From Fodinibacter sp963834965 (GTDB lineage Bacteria; Actinomycetota; Actinomycetes; Actinomycetales; Dermatophilaceae): a DNA stretch of 64,000 nt. A program made the position numbers and the translations under genes. The notes under the pieces are model-generated. The model saw nothing but the letters and a program-made list of their open reading frames with translations. It ran no database searches and was not told the DNA's origin. The DNA is taken from positions 322,769 to 386,768 of the forward strand of contig CAWIEI010000017.1 of assembly GCA_963834965.1 (NCBI GenBank), given 5' to 3'. Shown here piece by piece: positions 25,594 through 34,125 of the stretch. How positions within the stretch are numbered: position 1 is the stretch's first letter; the number at the start of each line of letters is the position of its first letter.

Positions 25594-28212
25594 CTATGTC
25601 GCGCTGTTCGCCGAGTCCGCCCGGTCCATCCGCGCCGCGATTGCCCCGTCGAGAACATCGGCCGGAGCAGCCGACCAGTCGGCGCCGTAGGCACAGAACA
25701 GGCGACCCTCCTCCACACCGGCAGTGGCGATCTCGAGCGCCTCGGCGGCATCGAGGCCCTGGGCGAGCACCTGGTGGTAGGCCGTCATCACGGTGTGTGC
25801 GTCCTCGTCACCCACGGGACCCACGGCTGCGACGACAGACCGCACACCCGTGGCCAGCAGGCTCGCGGTGAGCCCGAGCGCCTCGTCCCCCGCTCGCACG
25901 TGCGTGCGCCCGACCTCGCACGAGGACAGCACGACGTGCTCGGCCCGGATGCCGGTGCGCTGGAACTCGTGCGCGAACACGGGGCCGTCACCCATGACCA
26001 CCGAGGAGAACAGCGGGCTCTCGTCCTGGTGGATGCCGTGGGCCGCGACGTGCACGATCGTGCTGTCCGACAAGGCGTCCCGAAGCTGTGCGCCGTTCGC
26101 GACCCCGCTGGCCCCGGCAGGGGGAGGCGCAGCGCCGTTCCACACCCGCTCCACGTCTCGCGCCTCGCTGATGGCGCGGGGCAGCCCGGGCCCCGCGAGG
26201 GCAACGACCCGCTGGCCGCCATCCTGACCACTGGACGGCGCCGACCGGCGCGCCCAGAAGGTGGCCGACGGCGCGACGGTGACGATGCGGCCGCGGATGC
26301 CGGGGACCAGCCGCCAGGGCATCGACGCCAGCGACGCGGACGGGATGATCACGAGCCGTTGTGCCCGTGGCAGCACCGGGGCCAGTGCCTCACCGAGGGA
26401 TGCGGCGGTGCGCGCCGTGGAGCGCGCGATGACCTCCTCCAGCGCGGTGCCCTTGGCGAACCGGCGCGTGGCCAGGTCGGCCCGCAGGCGCGCGGCGGCC
26501 TCGACCACGCGCAGGCCGTCCGGAACCCGGGTGAGCCTCGCCCCGCTGGGAGTCACGGTGACCGCCCAGAGCACGTCGCGGTGGATGAACAGGCTCAGCA
26601 GCCCGGCTCGCGCCTGACGCAGGAGCGGGCGCAGCGCCGACACGGTGACCGGCCGCTCCTCGGCGCTCGCCCGGTCGGTGCTTGCCTGCGCCCAGTCGCG
26701 CCGCGCCACGGCGCGCTCCGCCGCGCGGGCGGCCGCCTCGAGCGCGGAGCGGCGCGCTGGGTCGGGGGCGTCGAACGCCTCGGCACGGAGTCGACGGGCG
26801 TCGGCGGTGAGCCGCGCCACCTCGACGTCGTGCGATGCCACCAGGCGGGGAAGCCGTTGTGAGACACCGCGCCACAGCTCAGTGGCGTCGAACACCTGCG
26901 CCGGTGAACCGCTCGCGATGGCCAGGTCGAGGTGGGCGTCGCGCAGCCGTCCGGTGTGCAGCGCAGCCGCCGTCCGGGAGTCGATCGAGGTGTGTCGGCC
27001 CTGCTCGACCGCAAGCCGGTGGGCACCTCGGCGCAGCTCCCGACGCATCAGGTCGGGGCGGCCCTCGGCGGCGTGCAGCTCGGCCAGCGCCAGGGTGCGT
27101 TGCAGCCGGAGCGGGAACGACGCCGCGCGGCGCACCTCGGGTCGGGCCAGCTGTTGACGGGCCAGGTCGACCCGACCGACCCGGGCGTTGGCCTCGGCGG
27201 CGAGCACGGCAGCCTCCGCCCCCACCGCGCTCTCGCGGGCCGGCCCGTCGGCCAGATCGGTGAGCGTCGTGGCCGTGGCGCGGGGGTTGCGACCGAGGAG
27301 CAGCTCCGCTTGCAGCCGCAACAAGGATGCGCGCACGGCCCACGCCGCCTCGGACGCCCGCGCGAACCGGCGCTCTGCACGAGCCGCGTGGCGGCGGGCA
27401 TCGGCGTGCTCGCGGCGCAACAGGGCGAGCCGGGCCCGCTCGAGGTCGGCCTCGGCGACATCGTGGGTGATGCCCCCCGCCCGGGCGGCCTGCTCGCCCT
27501 CCTCCAATGCCTCGAGGGCCTGGTCGACCAGTCCCACCTCAGCCAGGACGCGTGCCTGGTCGAGGTACCCGACGGGAAGGTAACCGACAGCAGGGGAGGA
27601 ACGCTCCGCCACGTCGCGGGCCTGCGTCATCAGTGAGAGCGCGCGCGGGAGGTTGCCGAGCAGCAGCTGGAGCCGGCCGCGGTTGTGGATCGAGGCGATG
27701 GTGAGGTCGGTGAATCCGAGAGCCAAGGCGTCCTGGTGGGCCCGTCGCAGCCGCACATCGCTGTCGTGGTACCGACCCAGGAACTGGTACGTGAGCCCGA
27801 GGTTCAGATGAAGCAGGCACCGGGTCCGCGGAGCCACCTCGGCCGTGAGGGATACGCCTTCCAGGAGTTCTCGGGTGCGTTCCCACTCTCCGACCCGTCC
27901 ATGGAGTCCGGCGCGCTGCACCACGGCCAGCGAGCGCACATGGTTGGGTCTCGAATCGGTGAGGAGGGCATCGGCGGTGTCGAGGAGGGCGAAGGCCCCG
28001 TCGCGGTCGCCGCGTTGGACCCGGGACACCGCGTGGGTCACGTGCACCCGTGCCTCCAGCACCACCGCGTCATCGGGAGGATCGGCTTCTCCCTGGAGAC
28101 GCCTCAGTGCCCGGCGCAGCAGGGCTTCGGCGCGCGCCGGCCTGCCCGCAGCGTTGGCAAGGACCGCTTCCTCGACGAGGCGGGTGACGGAGTCGTGCAG
28201 GTCCGGGCGAAT
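25594..28212 (-). CDS. TPR-CHAT caspase-like protease, module B
   Basis: 872 residues from the inferred ATT start at 28212. This lies 7 nt after the upstream TGA and 5 nt after GAGG, mirroring the ATC start of module A. The next in-frame GTG would remove about 50 conserved-looking residues. TPR-like repeats (LHLNLGLTYQFLGRYHDSDV; ARLALLRREHADARRHAARA) fill the N-terminal 500 residues. The CHAT domain keeps His in HVAAHGIH (about 725) and Cys in LSSCEVG (about 765), the same 40-residue spacing as module A. The proteins share long stretches (SPLFSSV, GPVFAHEF, EALGL, YGADWSA) but have diverged clearly elsewhere. Cytoplasmic; substrate unknown. Confidence 0.85.
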   Translation of the reverse strand: MRPDLHDSVTRLVEEAVLANAAGRPARAEALLRRALRRLQGEADPPDDAVVLEARVHVTHAVSRVQRGDRDGAFALLDTADALLTDSRPNHVRSLAVVQRAGLHGRVGEWERTRELLEGVSLTAEVAPRTRCLLHLNLGLTYQFLGRYHDSDVRLRRAHQDALALGFTDLTIASIHNRGRLQLLLGNLPRALSLMTQARDVAERSSPAVGYLPVGYLDQARVLAEVGLVDQALEALEEGEQAARAGGITHDVAEADLERARLALLRREHADARRHAARAERRFARASEAAWAVRASLLRLQAELLLGRNPRATATTLTDLADGPARESAVGAEAAVLAAEANARVGRVDLARQQLARPEVRRAASFPLRLQRTLALAELHAAEGRPDLMRRELRRGAHRLAVEQGRHTSIDSRTAAALHTGRLRDAHLDLAIASGSPAQVFDATELWRGVSQRLPRLVASHDVEVARLTADARRLRAEAFDAPDPARRSALEAAARAAERAVARRDWAQASTDRASAEERPVTVSALRPLLRQARAGLLSLFIHRDVLWAVTVTPSGARLTRVPDGLRVVEAAARLRADLATRRFAKGTALEEVIARSTARTAASLGEALAPVLPRAQRLVIIPSASLASMPWRLVPGIRGRIVTVAPSATFWARRSAPSSGQDGGQRVVALAGPGLPRAISEARDVERVWNGAAPPPAGASGVANGAQLRDALSDSTIVHVAAHGIHQDESPLFSSVVMGDGPVFAHEFQRTGIRAEHVVLSSCEVGRTHVRAGDEALGLTASLLATGVRSVVAAVGPVGDEDAHTVMTAYHQVLAQGLDAAEALEIATAGVEEGRLFCAYGADWSAAPADVLDGAIAARMDRADSANSAT

Positions 28213-28219
28213 CCTGCCC

Positions 28220-28708
28220 TCAGATCTCCACAGTGGGCGTGATGACGGGCCGCACGTCACCCTCGGGCAGGAACACGAAGCGCACCAACCCCCGAGGAGC
28301 CGGGTCGATCGTGAACCGGCCGTCGTCGTCCACCTCCGTGCCGACGGTGCGGGTGCCGGCTCGCAGCTCGACCCGCACCGGCGAGTCGTGGCCGGTCACC
28401 CACCCGTCGACCCGCACCTCGTCGGCGTCGATCGGCGACATCGTCACCATCACCGACAAGGTCTCGGCGCTGAAGGTCAGGGTCTGTGTCTGGGTGTACT
28501 CGGAGCGGGCCAGGGCGCTCTCGGCCCCGACCCGCTGCAGCTCGGCCACCTCGGCGTGCAGGGCCTGCACCGTGAGGGCGAACTTGATGTCCTCGGTGAG
28601 CCCGGCGGGCACGGGGTCGGCGGCGCGGAAGACCTCCGCAACGGTGTCGAGGATGCTGCGGTCGAGGTCGTCGAGCGGCTGCGCGGCGAGGTCAGGGTCA
28701 GGACTCAC
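28220..28708 (-). CDS. Small beta-sandwich (carboxypeptidase-regulatory-like) module protein, module B
   Basis: 162 residues; the GTG overlaps the sigma stop by 4 nt. It is collinear with the module A protein: a helical N-terminal half (LDRSILDTVAEVFRAADPVP) and a beta-rich C-terminal half (GWVTGHDSPVRVELRAG, DDDGRFTIDPAPRGLVRFVF, ending PVITPTVEI). The conserved position between sigma factor and CHAT gene in both modules argues for a structural or regulatory role in the circuit. No motif identifies an activity. Confidence 0.75.
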   Translation of the reverse strand: MSPDPDLAAQPLDDLDRSILDTVAEVFRAADPVPAGLTEDIKFALTVQALHAEVAELQRVGAESALARSEYTQTQTLTFSAETLSVMVTMSPIDADEVRVDGWVTGHDSPVRVELRAGTRTVGTEVDDDGRFTIDPAPRGLVRFVFLPEGDVRPVITPTVEI

Positions 28709-29292
28709 AGCGCACCGCCTTCCCAGGCAGGGTCATTGGCGAGAGCGGTTCGGAGCTTGGCGAGGCAGCGGCCGCGGGTCGGGCCGATGCTCCCAATCGG
28801 CATCTTCAGGGACTCGGAGACCGCGGCGTAGTCGGGCCGGTCGGCGAAGGCGATGACGCGCAACAGCGCCTGGCAGTTCTCCGGCAGGTCCTGGAAGTGC
28901 CGCCACAGCACCCGGTGGCCCTCACGCCGCAGCACCACGGTCGAGGGGTCGGGCAGCGAGTCGGTCAGGTTCTCGTCGATGTCGTGGTCCTCACGTCCCT
29001 GCGCCTTGTGCACCCGCCAGGTCTCGCGGCGAACCGTGACGATGAGCCAGCCCATGACAGCCTGGGCGTCGTTGATCCGTTCCGAGTTCTCGACCAGGCG
29101 GAGCCACGCGGTCTGCACGGCATCCTGGGCGACGGCATCGGCCACCCCTTGCGCTCGGGCAGTGTGCCAGAGGACGGGGGTCAGGAGGTCGACGAGCTCG
29201 TCCATGGCGCTGACGTCACCGTCGCGGTAGGACCTGAAGGCTGCGGCGGCTCGGGTGGCGAGCGACGGCACGGTGTCGTCGGTGGTCATCAT
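28705..29292 (-). CDS. ECF-like sigma-70 family factor, module B
   Basis: 195 residues, starting at the first ATG of ATGATG within the S8 stop, exactly as in module A. Region 2 includes LVDLLTPVLWHTARAQGVAD and AVAQDAVQTAWLRLVEN. Region 4 includes LPENCQALLRVIAFADRPDY and MPIGSIGPTRGRCLAKLR. The middle linker (RVHKAQGREDHDIDENLTDS) differs from module A while the DNA-contacting end is nearly the same, suggesting retained promoter recognition and diverged control. Confidence 0.9.
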   Translation of the reverse strand: MMTTDDTVPSLATRAAAAFRSYRDGDVSAMDELVDLLTPVLWHTARAQGVADAVAQDAVQTAWLRLVENSERINDAQAVMGWLIVTVRRETWRVHKAQGREDHDIDENLTDSLPDPSTVVLRREGHRVLWRHFQDLPENCQALLRVIAFADRPDYAAVSESLKMPIGSIGPTRGRCLAKLRTALANDPAWEGGAL

Positions 29293-31163
29293 GCCTCCTT
29301 CTCGGGGAAGCGCTCGGCATTCGCCGTCGCGATGACCTTCTCGGACGCCGCGCGGGAGCGTGAACGGCTGCCCTTGGACGTCGGAGCAGCCTTGCTGCGG
29401 ACGACCTCGGCTGCGATCTCGCCGGCGATCCACGGCGAGGCGAACGACGTGCCACTCCACAGGGCGAATCCGCCGCGGAAGTCGTCGAAGTCGACTCCCG
29501 CCCTCACTCCCGGCCCATAGCCCTCGACGCTGAGCGGGGGGTTGAGCGAGCCGGAGAGTGTCGTGGGAACGGTGCTCACCACTCCCGCGCCGGGCGCGTA
29601 GGCGGTGACCCACTCACCGACGTTGGTGAACAGGGCGATGCTGCGGTCATCCGGGTTGGTCGCGCCGACGCCAACCAGGTTCTCGTCCCCCTTCACCGCG
29701 AAAGCGGCCGGGAAGAACCGCGCGCGTGTCGAGTCGTTGCCCGCGCAGGCAACGACGACGATCCCTTCATGTGCGAAGTCCTGCAGGAGGTCGTGCAGGG
29801 CGGTGTCGTCGGCCTCGTCAGGGGTCTCGTGGTAGTAGCCCAAGGAGAGGTTGACGACGTCGAGCACGCCGTGGACGATGACGTCCTTCTCGCGCTTCTC
29901 GGCTATCGCAGCCTTGGCCGCACGGTGCCGGTCGAGCAGGAGACCCAAGGCCTTGAGGATGTCGTCTTCCAGGGCCGCGCCGTCAGAGGCCATGATCGGG
30001 ATCTCCAGGATCACCGCCTGGGGGCATCGCTGGCGAATGACGCCGGTGACGAAGGTTCCGTGCCCGCAGAACTCGTCGAGGAGGCCGTTGACGTCGTCGA
30101 TGACCTCGCGCATGTTCTCCGGATCGCGTGACGGGTCCTGCCACACGCCGATCTTCTCGGTCCCAGAGGTCACCCTCCGATGTGCACCGGGGCAGCTTCC
30201 CGTGCAGGTATCGGCGGTGGCCGTCTCCGCCTCAGGGGGAAACCACGGATGCGGCCCCAGGCCGGTGTCGAGCACGGCCACCACGGGTGGGTCCTCGACG
30301 GGAGCGACCAGCGTCCGTGGGTCTGGTGCCGACCAGACCACTGGGGTGCGACCGCCGATACCCGGGGTGCCGTACTCGGCGAGCAGGCCGCCACCGCCCC
30401 ACATGCCGCCGCCACCGCCCCACATGCCGCCGCCACCGCCCCACATGCCGCCGCCACCGCCCCACATGCCGCCGCCACCGCCCCACATGCCGCCGCCAGC
30501 GGTGAGGATGTGTTCCACGTGGACGCCGCCGGCCATGCTTCCGCCGCGCCGGTCCCGGCGCTCACGCCGACGTCGCTCGGCGTCGCTCTCCGGCACGCTG
30601 TCATCCCGGTCTGGCGGCTGGCCGAGACCGAGCTTGTCGTACAAGGTCCTGCTTCGCTCGGATGGTTCGGTGAGGGCGTCCTGCAGGAACCGCCACGCGT
30701 CGGGAACCTTTCCGGCCTGCTTCGGGTGGCGCTCGAGGCGCACCCGGGTGACGGTGACCTTGGCGTCCGGGCGGAGTGAGTCGCTCCTGCGCCGGTGCGT
30801 CACGCTGACGGGCTCGCCGACCTGCTTGAGCACGAGCGGGTTGGCCTGCGAGCCGGCGTACTCGATGAGCTCCTCGACACGGGTTTTCGCGCCACCCGCG
30901 TCGAGGAACGGGTCGGCGATGTCACGCACGAGCAACGTGTCGCCGACATACACCGTGGGCAGCGGCGTCGGACGATCGGGCGCCAGGACTGCGGTCTCAG
31001 GGTCGAGCACGCGGGCACCCAGCCGCCGGGCGAGCAAGGGCGAGATCACCGGTGTCGGTGGGACCAAGCCGGGATCGTTCGCGGTCGACACGGTGGGTGT
31101 ACTGGTCTGGCCGGTGGCCGGCTTCTCCTCGGGCGCGGACTTGTCGGGGGACTTGCCAGCCAT
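29289..31163 (-). CDS. Subtilisin-like S8 serine peptidase with MWGGGGG repeats, module B
   Basis: 624 residues; I take the ATG at 31163 (MAGKSPDKSAPEEKP) because AGGAG lies just upstream and the longer frame runs into noncoding conserved DNA. The triad is Asp in VAVLDTGLG (about 298), His in CGHGTF (about 367) and Ser in GTSFASP (about 572), with oxyanion Asn in ACAGND. No signal peptide is seen. Five MWGGGGG repeats (about residues 225-259) sit where module A has GYGSGV repeats, just before GTPGIGG and the catalytic domain. A Cys pair (DTCTGSCPG) between Asp and His is absent from module A. The C-terminal tail is Lys/Arg-rich (TSKGSRSRSRAASEK). Confidence 0.9.
   Translation of the reverse strand: MAGKSPDKSAPEEKPATGQTSTPTVSTANDPGLVPPTPVISPLLARRLGARVLDPETAVLAPDRPTPLPTVYVGDTLLVRDIADPFLDAGGAKTRVEELIEYAGSQANPLVLKQVGEPVSVTHRRRSDSLRPDAKVTVTRVRLERHPKQAGKVPDAWRFLQDALTEPSERSRTLYDKLGLGQPPDRDDSVPESDAERRRRERRDRRGGSMAGGVHVEHILTAGGGMWGGGGGMWGGGGGMWGGGGGMWGGGGGMWGGGGLLAEYGTPGIGGRTPVVWSAPDPRTLVAPVEDPPVVAVLDTGLGPHPWFPPEAETATADTCTGSCPGAHRRVTSGTEKIGVWQDPSRDPENMREVIDDVNGLLDEFCGHGTFVTGVIRQRCPQAVILEIPIMASDGAALEDDILKALGLLLDRHRAAKAAIAEKREKDVIVHGVLDVVNLSLGYYHETPDEADDTALHDLLQDFAHEGIVVVACAGNDSTRARFFPAAFAVKGDENLVGVGATNPDDRSIALFTNVGEWVTAYAPGAGVVSTVPTTLSGSLNPPLSVEGYGPGVRAGVDFDDFRGGFALWSGTSFASPWIAGEIAAEVVRSKAAPTSKGSRSRSRAASEKVIATANAERFPEKEA
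30387..30488 (-). repeat. Five 21-nt tandem repeats encoding MWGGGGG
   Basis: The Met codons at 30488, 30467, 30446, 30425 and 30404 are 21 nt apart, and the units are almost identical at DNA level. This contrasts with the synonymously drifted module A repeats and suggests recent expansion. Confidence 0.95.
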
Positions 31164-31207
31164 CAGGTCTCCTGGGGTGCACGACCGGTGCGAGAGGGGA
31201 ACTCGCC

Positions 31208-31588
31208 CAGCGTAGTGATGATCATCGACGGTGAACAGGAGCCCGCCCGGACCCCCCTGATACGTCCGAACTTCACCTACTCTTCCGCGCGCCCGCGAGG
31301 GGAGCACGCTCGCAGCGGTCCGGTCGGCACGGCATCCGAAAAGAAGTTGGGGATGCCGTGTATCACCGGGGCGGGACCCCGCTCTTCTATCCCGTCGGAC
31401 CCTTACAAGGACCGCGAACGTCGACCGGCTCGTTTCAGGGGCCAGCCGGTCGGCCCGCGGAACTTCAGGGGCGTCGCGGCACCGGGTTTCAGAGGCGCGG
31501 TGCACGGGACGACGGTTCCGCAACACGGGGACCGGCCACGCCGGGCGCAGCACCGCAGGGGGTGCGGCACCTGGCGTGGCCGTCGTGC
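31208..31588 (-). promoter_or_regulatory. Conserved upstream region of module B (copy 2 of a duplicated noncoding segment)
   Basis: This 488-nt gap between the module B S8 gene and the YtxH-like gene has no supported gene. It is the second copy of the 25208-25585 segment, with the same order of blocks: promoter-like block 31208-31241, CCCTGATAC, a 10-bp CACGGCATCC/GGATGCCGTG hairpin at 31329-31361, and an imperfect GGCCACGCCGGGCGC stem at 31534-31581. In this copy the last stem would terminate the YtxH-like gene transcript. Confidence 0.7.
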
Positions 31589-31651
31589 TCCGGAGGCAGG
31601 CCGACCGGATGGGGTCGTGGCCCCGACTGCGATCCGTCTGCGCGGAGGGGC

Positions 31652-32020
31652 TCAGGCGGCGCCGTCGGTGCGCGACGTGGCGGCGGCCCAGGGGTCGGCG
31701 CCGGAGCCGGTCGGCGAGGGTGCCGGTCGGCCGTTCGTCGCGCCGTTGCCCGTGCCCGGCTCGATGACCTCGGCCTCGACGGTGCGGCTCGTGCGCAGCT
31801 TCTCACCGGTGGCGCGGGCGGCGTCGGCCACCATGTCGGCGACCGCCGGGGCCGCCTTGGTACGGGCGACCTCCTTGGCGTTGTAGACCTGCTTCTGCAC
31901 CGGGCCGGAGTTCCACACCTTGCCCGAGGTACGGCGGATCTGCTCGTAGCGATGCCTGCCCGCACGCGCCCCGAGCACGTAACCGGCGGCCATGCCGGCG
32001 ATGAACGTCAGCTTCCCCAT
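31652..32020 (-). CDS. YtxH-like small membrane-associated protein
   Basis: The 122-residue protein starts at an ATG preceded by GAGGAG. The N-terminus GKLTFIAGMAAGYVLGARAG is a single glycine-patterned hydrophobic helix, followed by a basic helical segment RHRYEQIRRTSGKVW, as in YtxH/DUF6167-type proteins. The C-terminal third is low-complexity and disordered. Function unknown, probably envelope associated. Confidence 0.7.
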   Translation of the reverse strand: MGKLTFIAGMAAGYVLGARAGRHRYEQIRRTSGKVWNSGPVQKQVYNAKEVARTKAAPAVADMVADAARATGEKLRTSRTVEAEVIEPGTGNGATNGRPAPSPTGSGADPWAAATSRTDGAA

Positions 32021-32133
32021 GGGGTGGCTCCTCTCGTCGGCCTCCGACCCTACCTGCCCCTTCGGTCCGGATGCCGTGCGCTTGCCAGAGCGGTCCGTCA
32101 TACCCTTGTCCTCGCCCGGCTGTGCGCCGGGTT

Positions 32134-32220
32134 GGAGGGCTCGCATAGTGGCCTAGTGCGGCGGTCTTGAAAACCGCTATGGCGGCAACGTCATCGTGGG
32201 TTCGAATCCCACGCCCTCCG
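32134..32220 (+). tRNA. tRNA-Ser (anticodon UGA)
   Basis: An 87-nt class II tRNA. The acceptor is GGAGGGC/GCCCTCC, the anticodon loop CTTGAAA has TGA at 32168-32170, there is a long variable arm, and the T arm is GTGGGTTCGAATCCCAC. CCA is not encoded. Confidence 0.95.
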
Positions 32221-32453
32221 CAACGCCGCCCGGCGCTCGCGCCGTGCGGCGCTGCGGAGGGCGGTGGATGACGGGGAGCCTCGAACGCAGTGAGAGGCGG
32301 AGTCCGACGCCCGGCGCCGATGGTGATGGTCCCAAGGGCGTTTGTCGAGGGCCGTTCCGGCTTCACCGCGCACGGTCACGCGGGCCACCACCTCGCGAGT
32401 AGCGTCCGTTGTGACCCGTTCCGGGTGCCTGTGACCACTGAACGGGGTCCGTG

Positions 32454-34082
32454 ATGAACGATCTGCCATGCGGACACCTGCGCTGGGCTCTCCCGGTCCT
32501 GCTCTTCCTCGGCGCGTGCACGACACCTGCCGGGACCTCCCCGGTGGCATCAACTCGTTCCGGCGAGGTCGGCGTCATCGCCTCGATGGCAGAGCAGTAC
32601 GCCGAGCTGGACCCGACGGCCCGGGAGGCGGAACTGCGCACGCTGAGCGCGAGTGTGGAACGCCGGCTCATGACGCTCTCTGGCCTGGAGGACGAGCTGG
32701 GTGGGGCCGCTGCCGCCGACGCCGCGTACACCGACCTGAGCCGAGCGCTGGTCGGCGACCTGCAGGCGACGGCGAGGGCTCGCTCCTTCGGGCGATTCGG
32801 CGCTTCTCTTCCCGCTGCCGACCAGCCGAGCATCGGGGGGCTCATGTTCGGCAATTTCGTGGTGGCGGGAACCGGGGCCGGCGCGATCGTCGCGTCGACC
32901 AACGAGGTCACGCCCGCCGCACCCGCCAACCGGACCGGCGCGGAGGAGAACGGGTCGAGCAAGTCCAGCTACACGATCTCCGCAACCGTCAACGAGGCAA
33001 AGATCGAGGCAGGTTCGGAGATGACCGTCGACGGCATGACCGCCAGGCTCGGCGCTGCCGTCACCGTCGCACCCTGCCCAGACGCCAACGGCCAGTTCAC
33101 CTCGACCACGAAGCTGTCCGCCGCGGTGAGCTCTGCCGGAGGGCGGACCGGGTCGAACCTCACCATCGAGGTGGTGATCAAGGGACAGATCGACGATGAC
33201 GCCCGGCTTGTCTCGTTCGACGTCGACACCAGGACGCAGTCCGCAAGCTTCGAAAGCGGCAGGGGCCAGTTCCTCGACATGTCGACCGGATGGACGGTCA
33301 GGGGTGGGACGCGGGACAACTACCGCGGCATGATCAACCGCACCGGGGGAGAGGTCACCAGCCAGTTCATCGACCAGCAGCGCCGCTGGGGCACGCTGAC
33401 GGCGATGATGATGCAGGACAAGGCGGTGGAGGCCGCGAAGCAGGGCTGGGAGTCGGGTCGTTGCGTCTCGCTGAAGCCGACGGCCCAGCCGGGCAAGCGA
33501 ACCGGACTGAAACCGAAGGCATCTTTGAAACTCCTCGCGCCGCCGCGCAGCAAGGTCGACGGGAGCCCCGTGGGTGGCACCGTCACGGCCGCCATGAGTG
33601 GCACCACGTCCGTGGACCCTTCGGGAAGCAAGGTCAAGGCGGACGCAACCTTCACCGTCATCGCCCCGGGGGAGAAGGACATGAAGTCCACGGTCACCCT
33701 CGAAGCACGGTCCAAGCGGGGGGTGGCGAAGGCCGACGTCGTCGTCGACACCAAGGCCGGCCCGTACACCGCCAGCGGAAAAGCCGGCAACATCTCGTTC
33801 AGCGGCAGTATCGCGGACCTGACCCAGCCGTTCACGATCAAGGGCGAGGGTGGTGCCAAGCTCACCTTCTCCTACGCCCCGAGCGACGACTCCGGCCGAA
33901 AGGGGCGGATGACGTACACGGGCACGGTCGGCGGGTACAAGCTCTCCGGCGGAGGGGGCTACACCATCGCCGGTGACGAGGGCGACGTGCTGATGCTCAC
34001 CCAGACGAGCGACGCCTGCGCCGCCGGACCGCTCGGCTGCATCGGCGGCGACGCGTCGATCACGCTCACGCCCACCGGATAG
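32454..34082 (+). CDS. Hypothetical secreted lipoprotein
   Basis: An ATG at 32454 (or GTG at 32451) gives about 542 residues. The N-terminus has a short n-region, a hydrophobic core ALPVLLFL and lipobox LGAC. The exported part is Ser/Thr/Gly-rich with long beta-type segments: SSYTISATVNEAKIEAGSEM, and a C-terminal repeat-like section (KADATFTVIAPGEKDMKSTV; MTYTGTVGGYKLSGGGGYTI). A region reading NRTGGEVTSQFIDQQRRWGT is more helical. I recognise no catalytic motif or family. It is monocistronic, after tRNA-Ser. Confidence 0.65.
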   Translation: MNDLPCGHLRWALPVLLFLGACTTPAGTSPVASTRSGEVGVIASMAEQYAELDPTAREAELRTLSASVERRLMTLSGLEDELGGAAAADAAYTDLSRALVGDLQATARARSFGRFGASLPAADQPSIGGLMFGNFVVAGTGAGAIVASTNEVTPAAPANRTGAEENGSSKSSYTISATVNEAKIEAGSEMTVDGMTARLGAAVTVAPCPDANGQFTSTTKLSAAVSSAGGRTGSNLTIEVVIKGQIDDDARLVSFDVDTRTQSASFESGRGQFLDMSTGWTVRGGTRDNYRGMINRTGGEVTSQFIDQQRRWGTLTAMMMQDKAVEAAKQGWESGRCVSLKPTAQPGKRTGLKPKASLKLLAPPRSKVDGSPVGGTVTAAMSGTTSVDPSGSKVKADATFTVIAPGEKDMKSTVTLEARSKRGVAKADVVVDTKAGPYTASGKAGNISFSGSIADLTQPFTIKGEGGAKLTFSYAPSDDSGRKGRMTYTGTVGGYKLSGGGGYTIAGDEGDVLMLTQTSDACAAGPLGCIGGDASITLTPTG

Positions 34083-34125
34083 GTTGTCGGTCACCTCGCG
34101 CACAGGCGATGCGCGCTGAGTTGGG

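Noticed and set aside
31164..31553. N-terminal extension of the module B S8 peptidase to 31553
   Set aside because: The added 130 residues come from the duplicated noncoding segment and lie upstream of a clear AGGAG-ATG start at 31163.
19681..32220. The two-module region as an island inserted at tRNA-Ser(UGA)
   Set aside because: The tRNA sits at one side, but no integrase is present and no repeat of the tRNA 3' end was found near 19681. The idea cannot be supported from this sequence.
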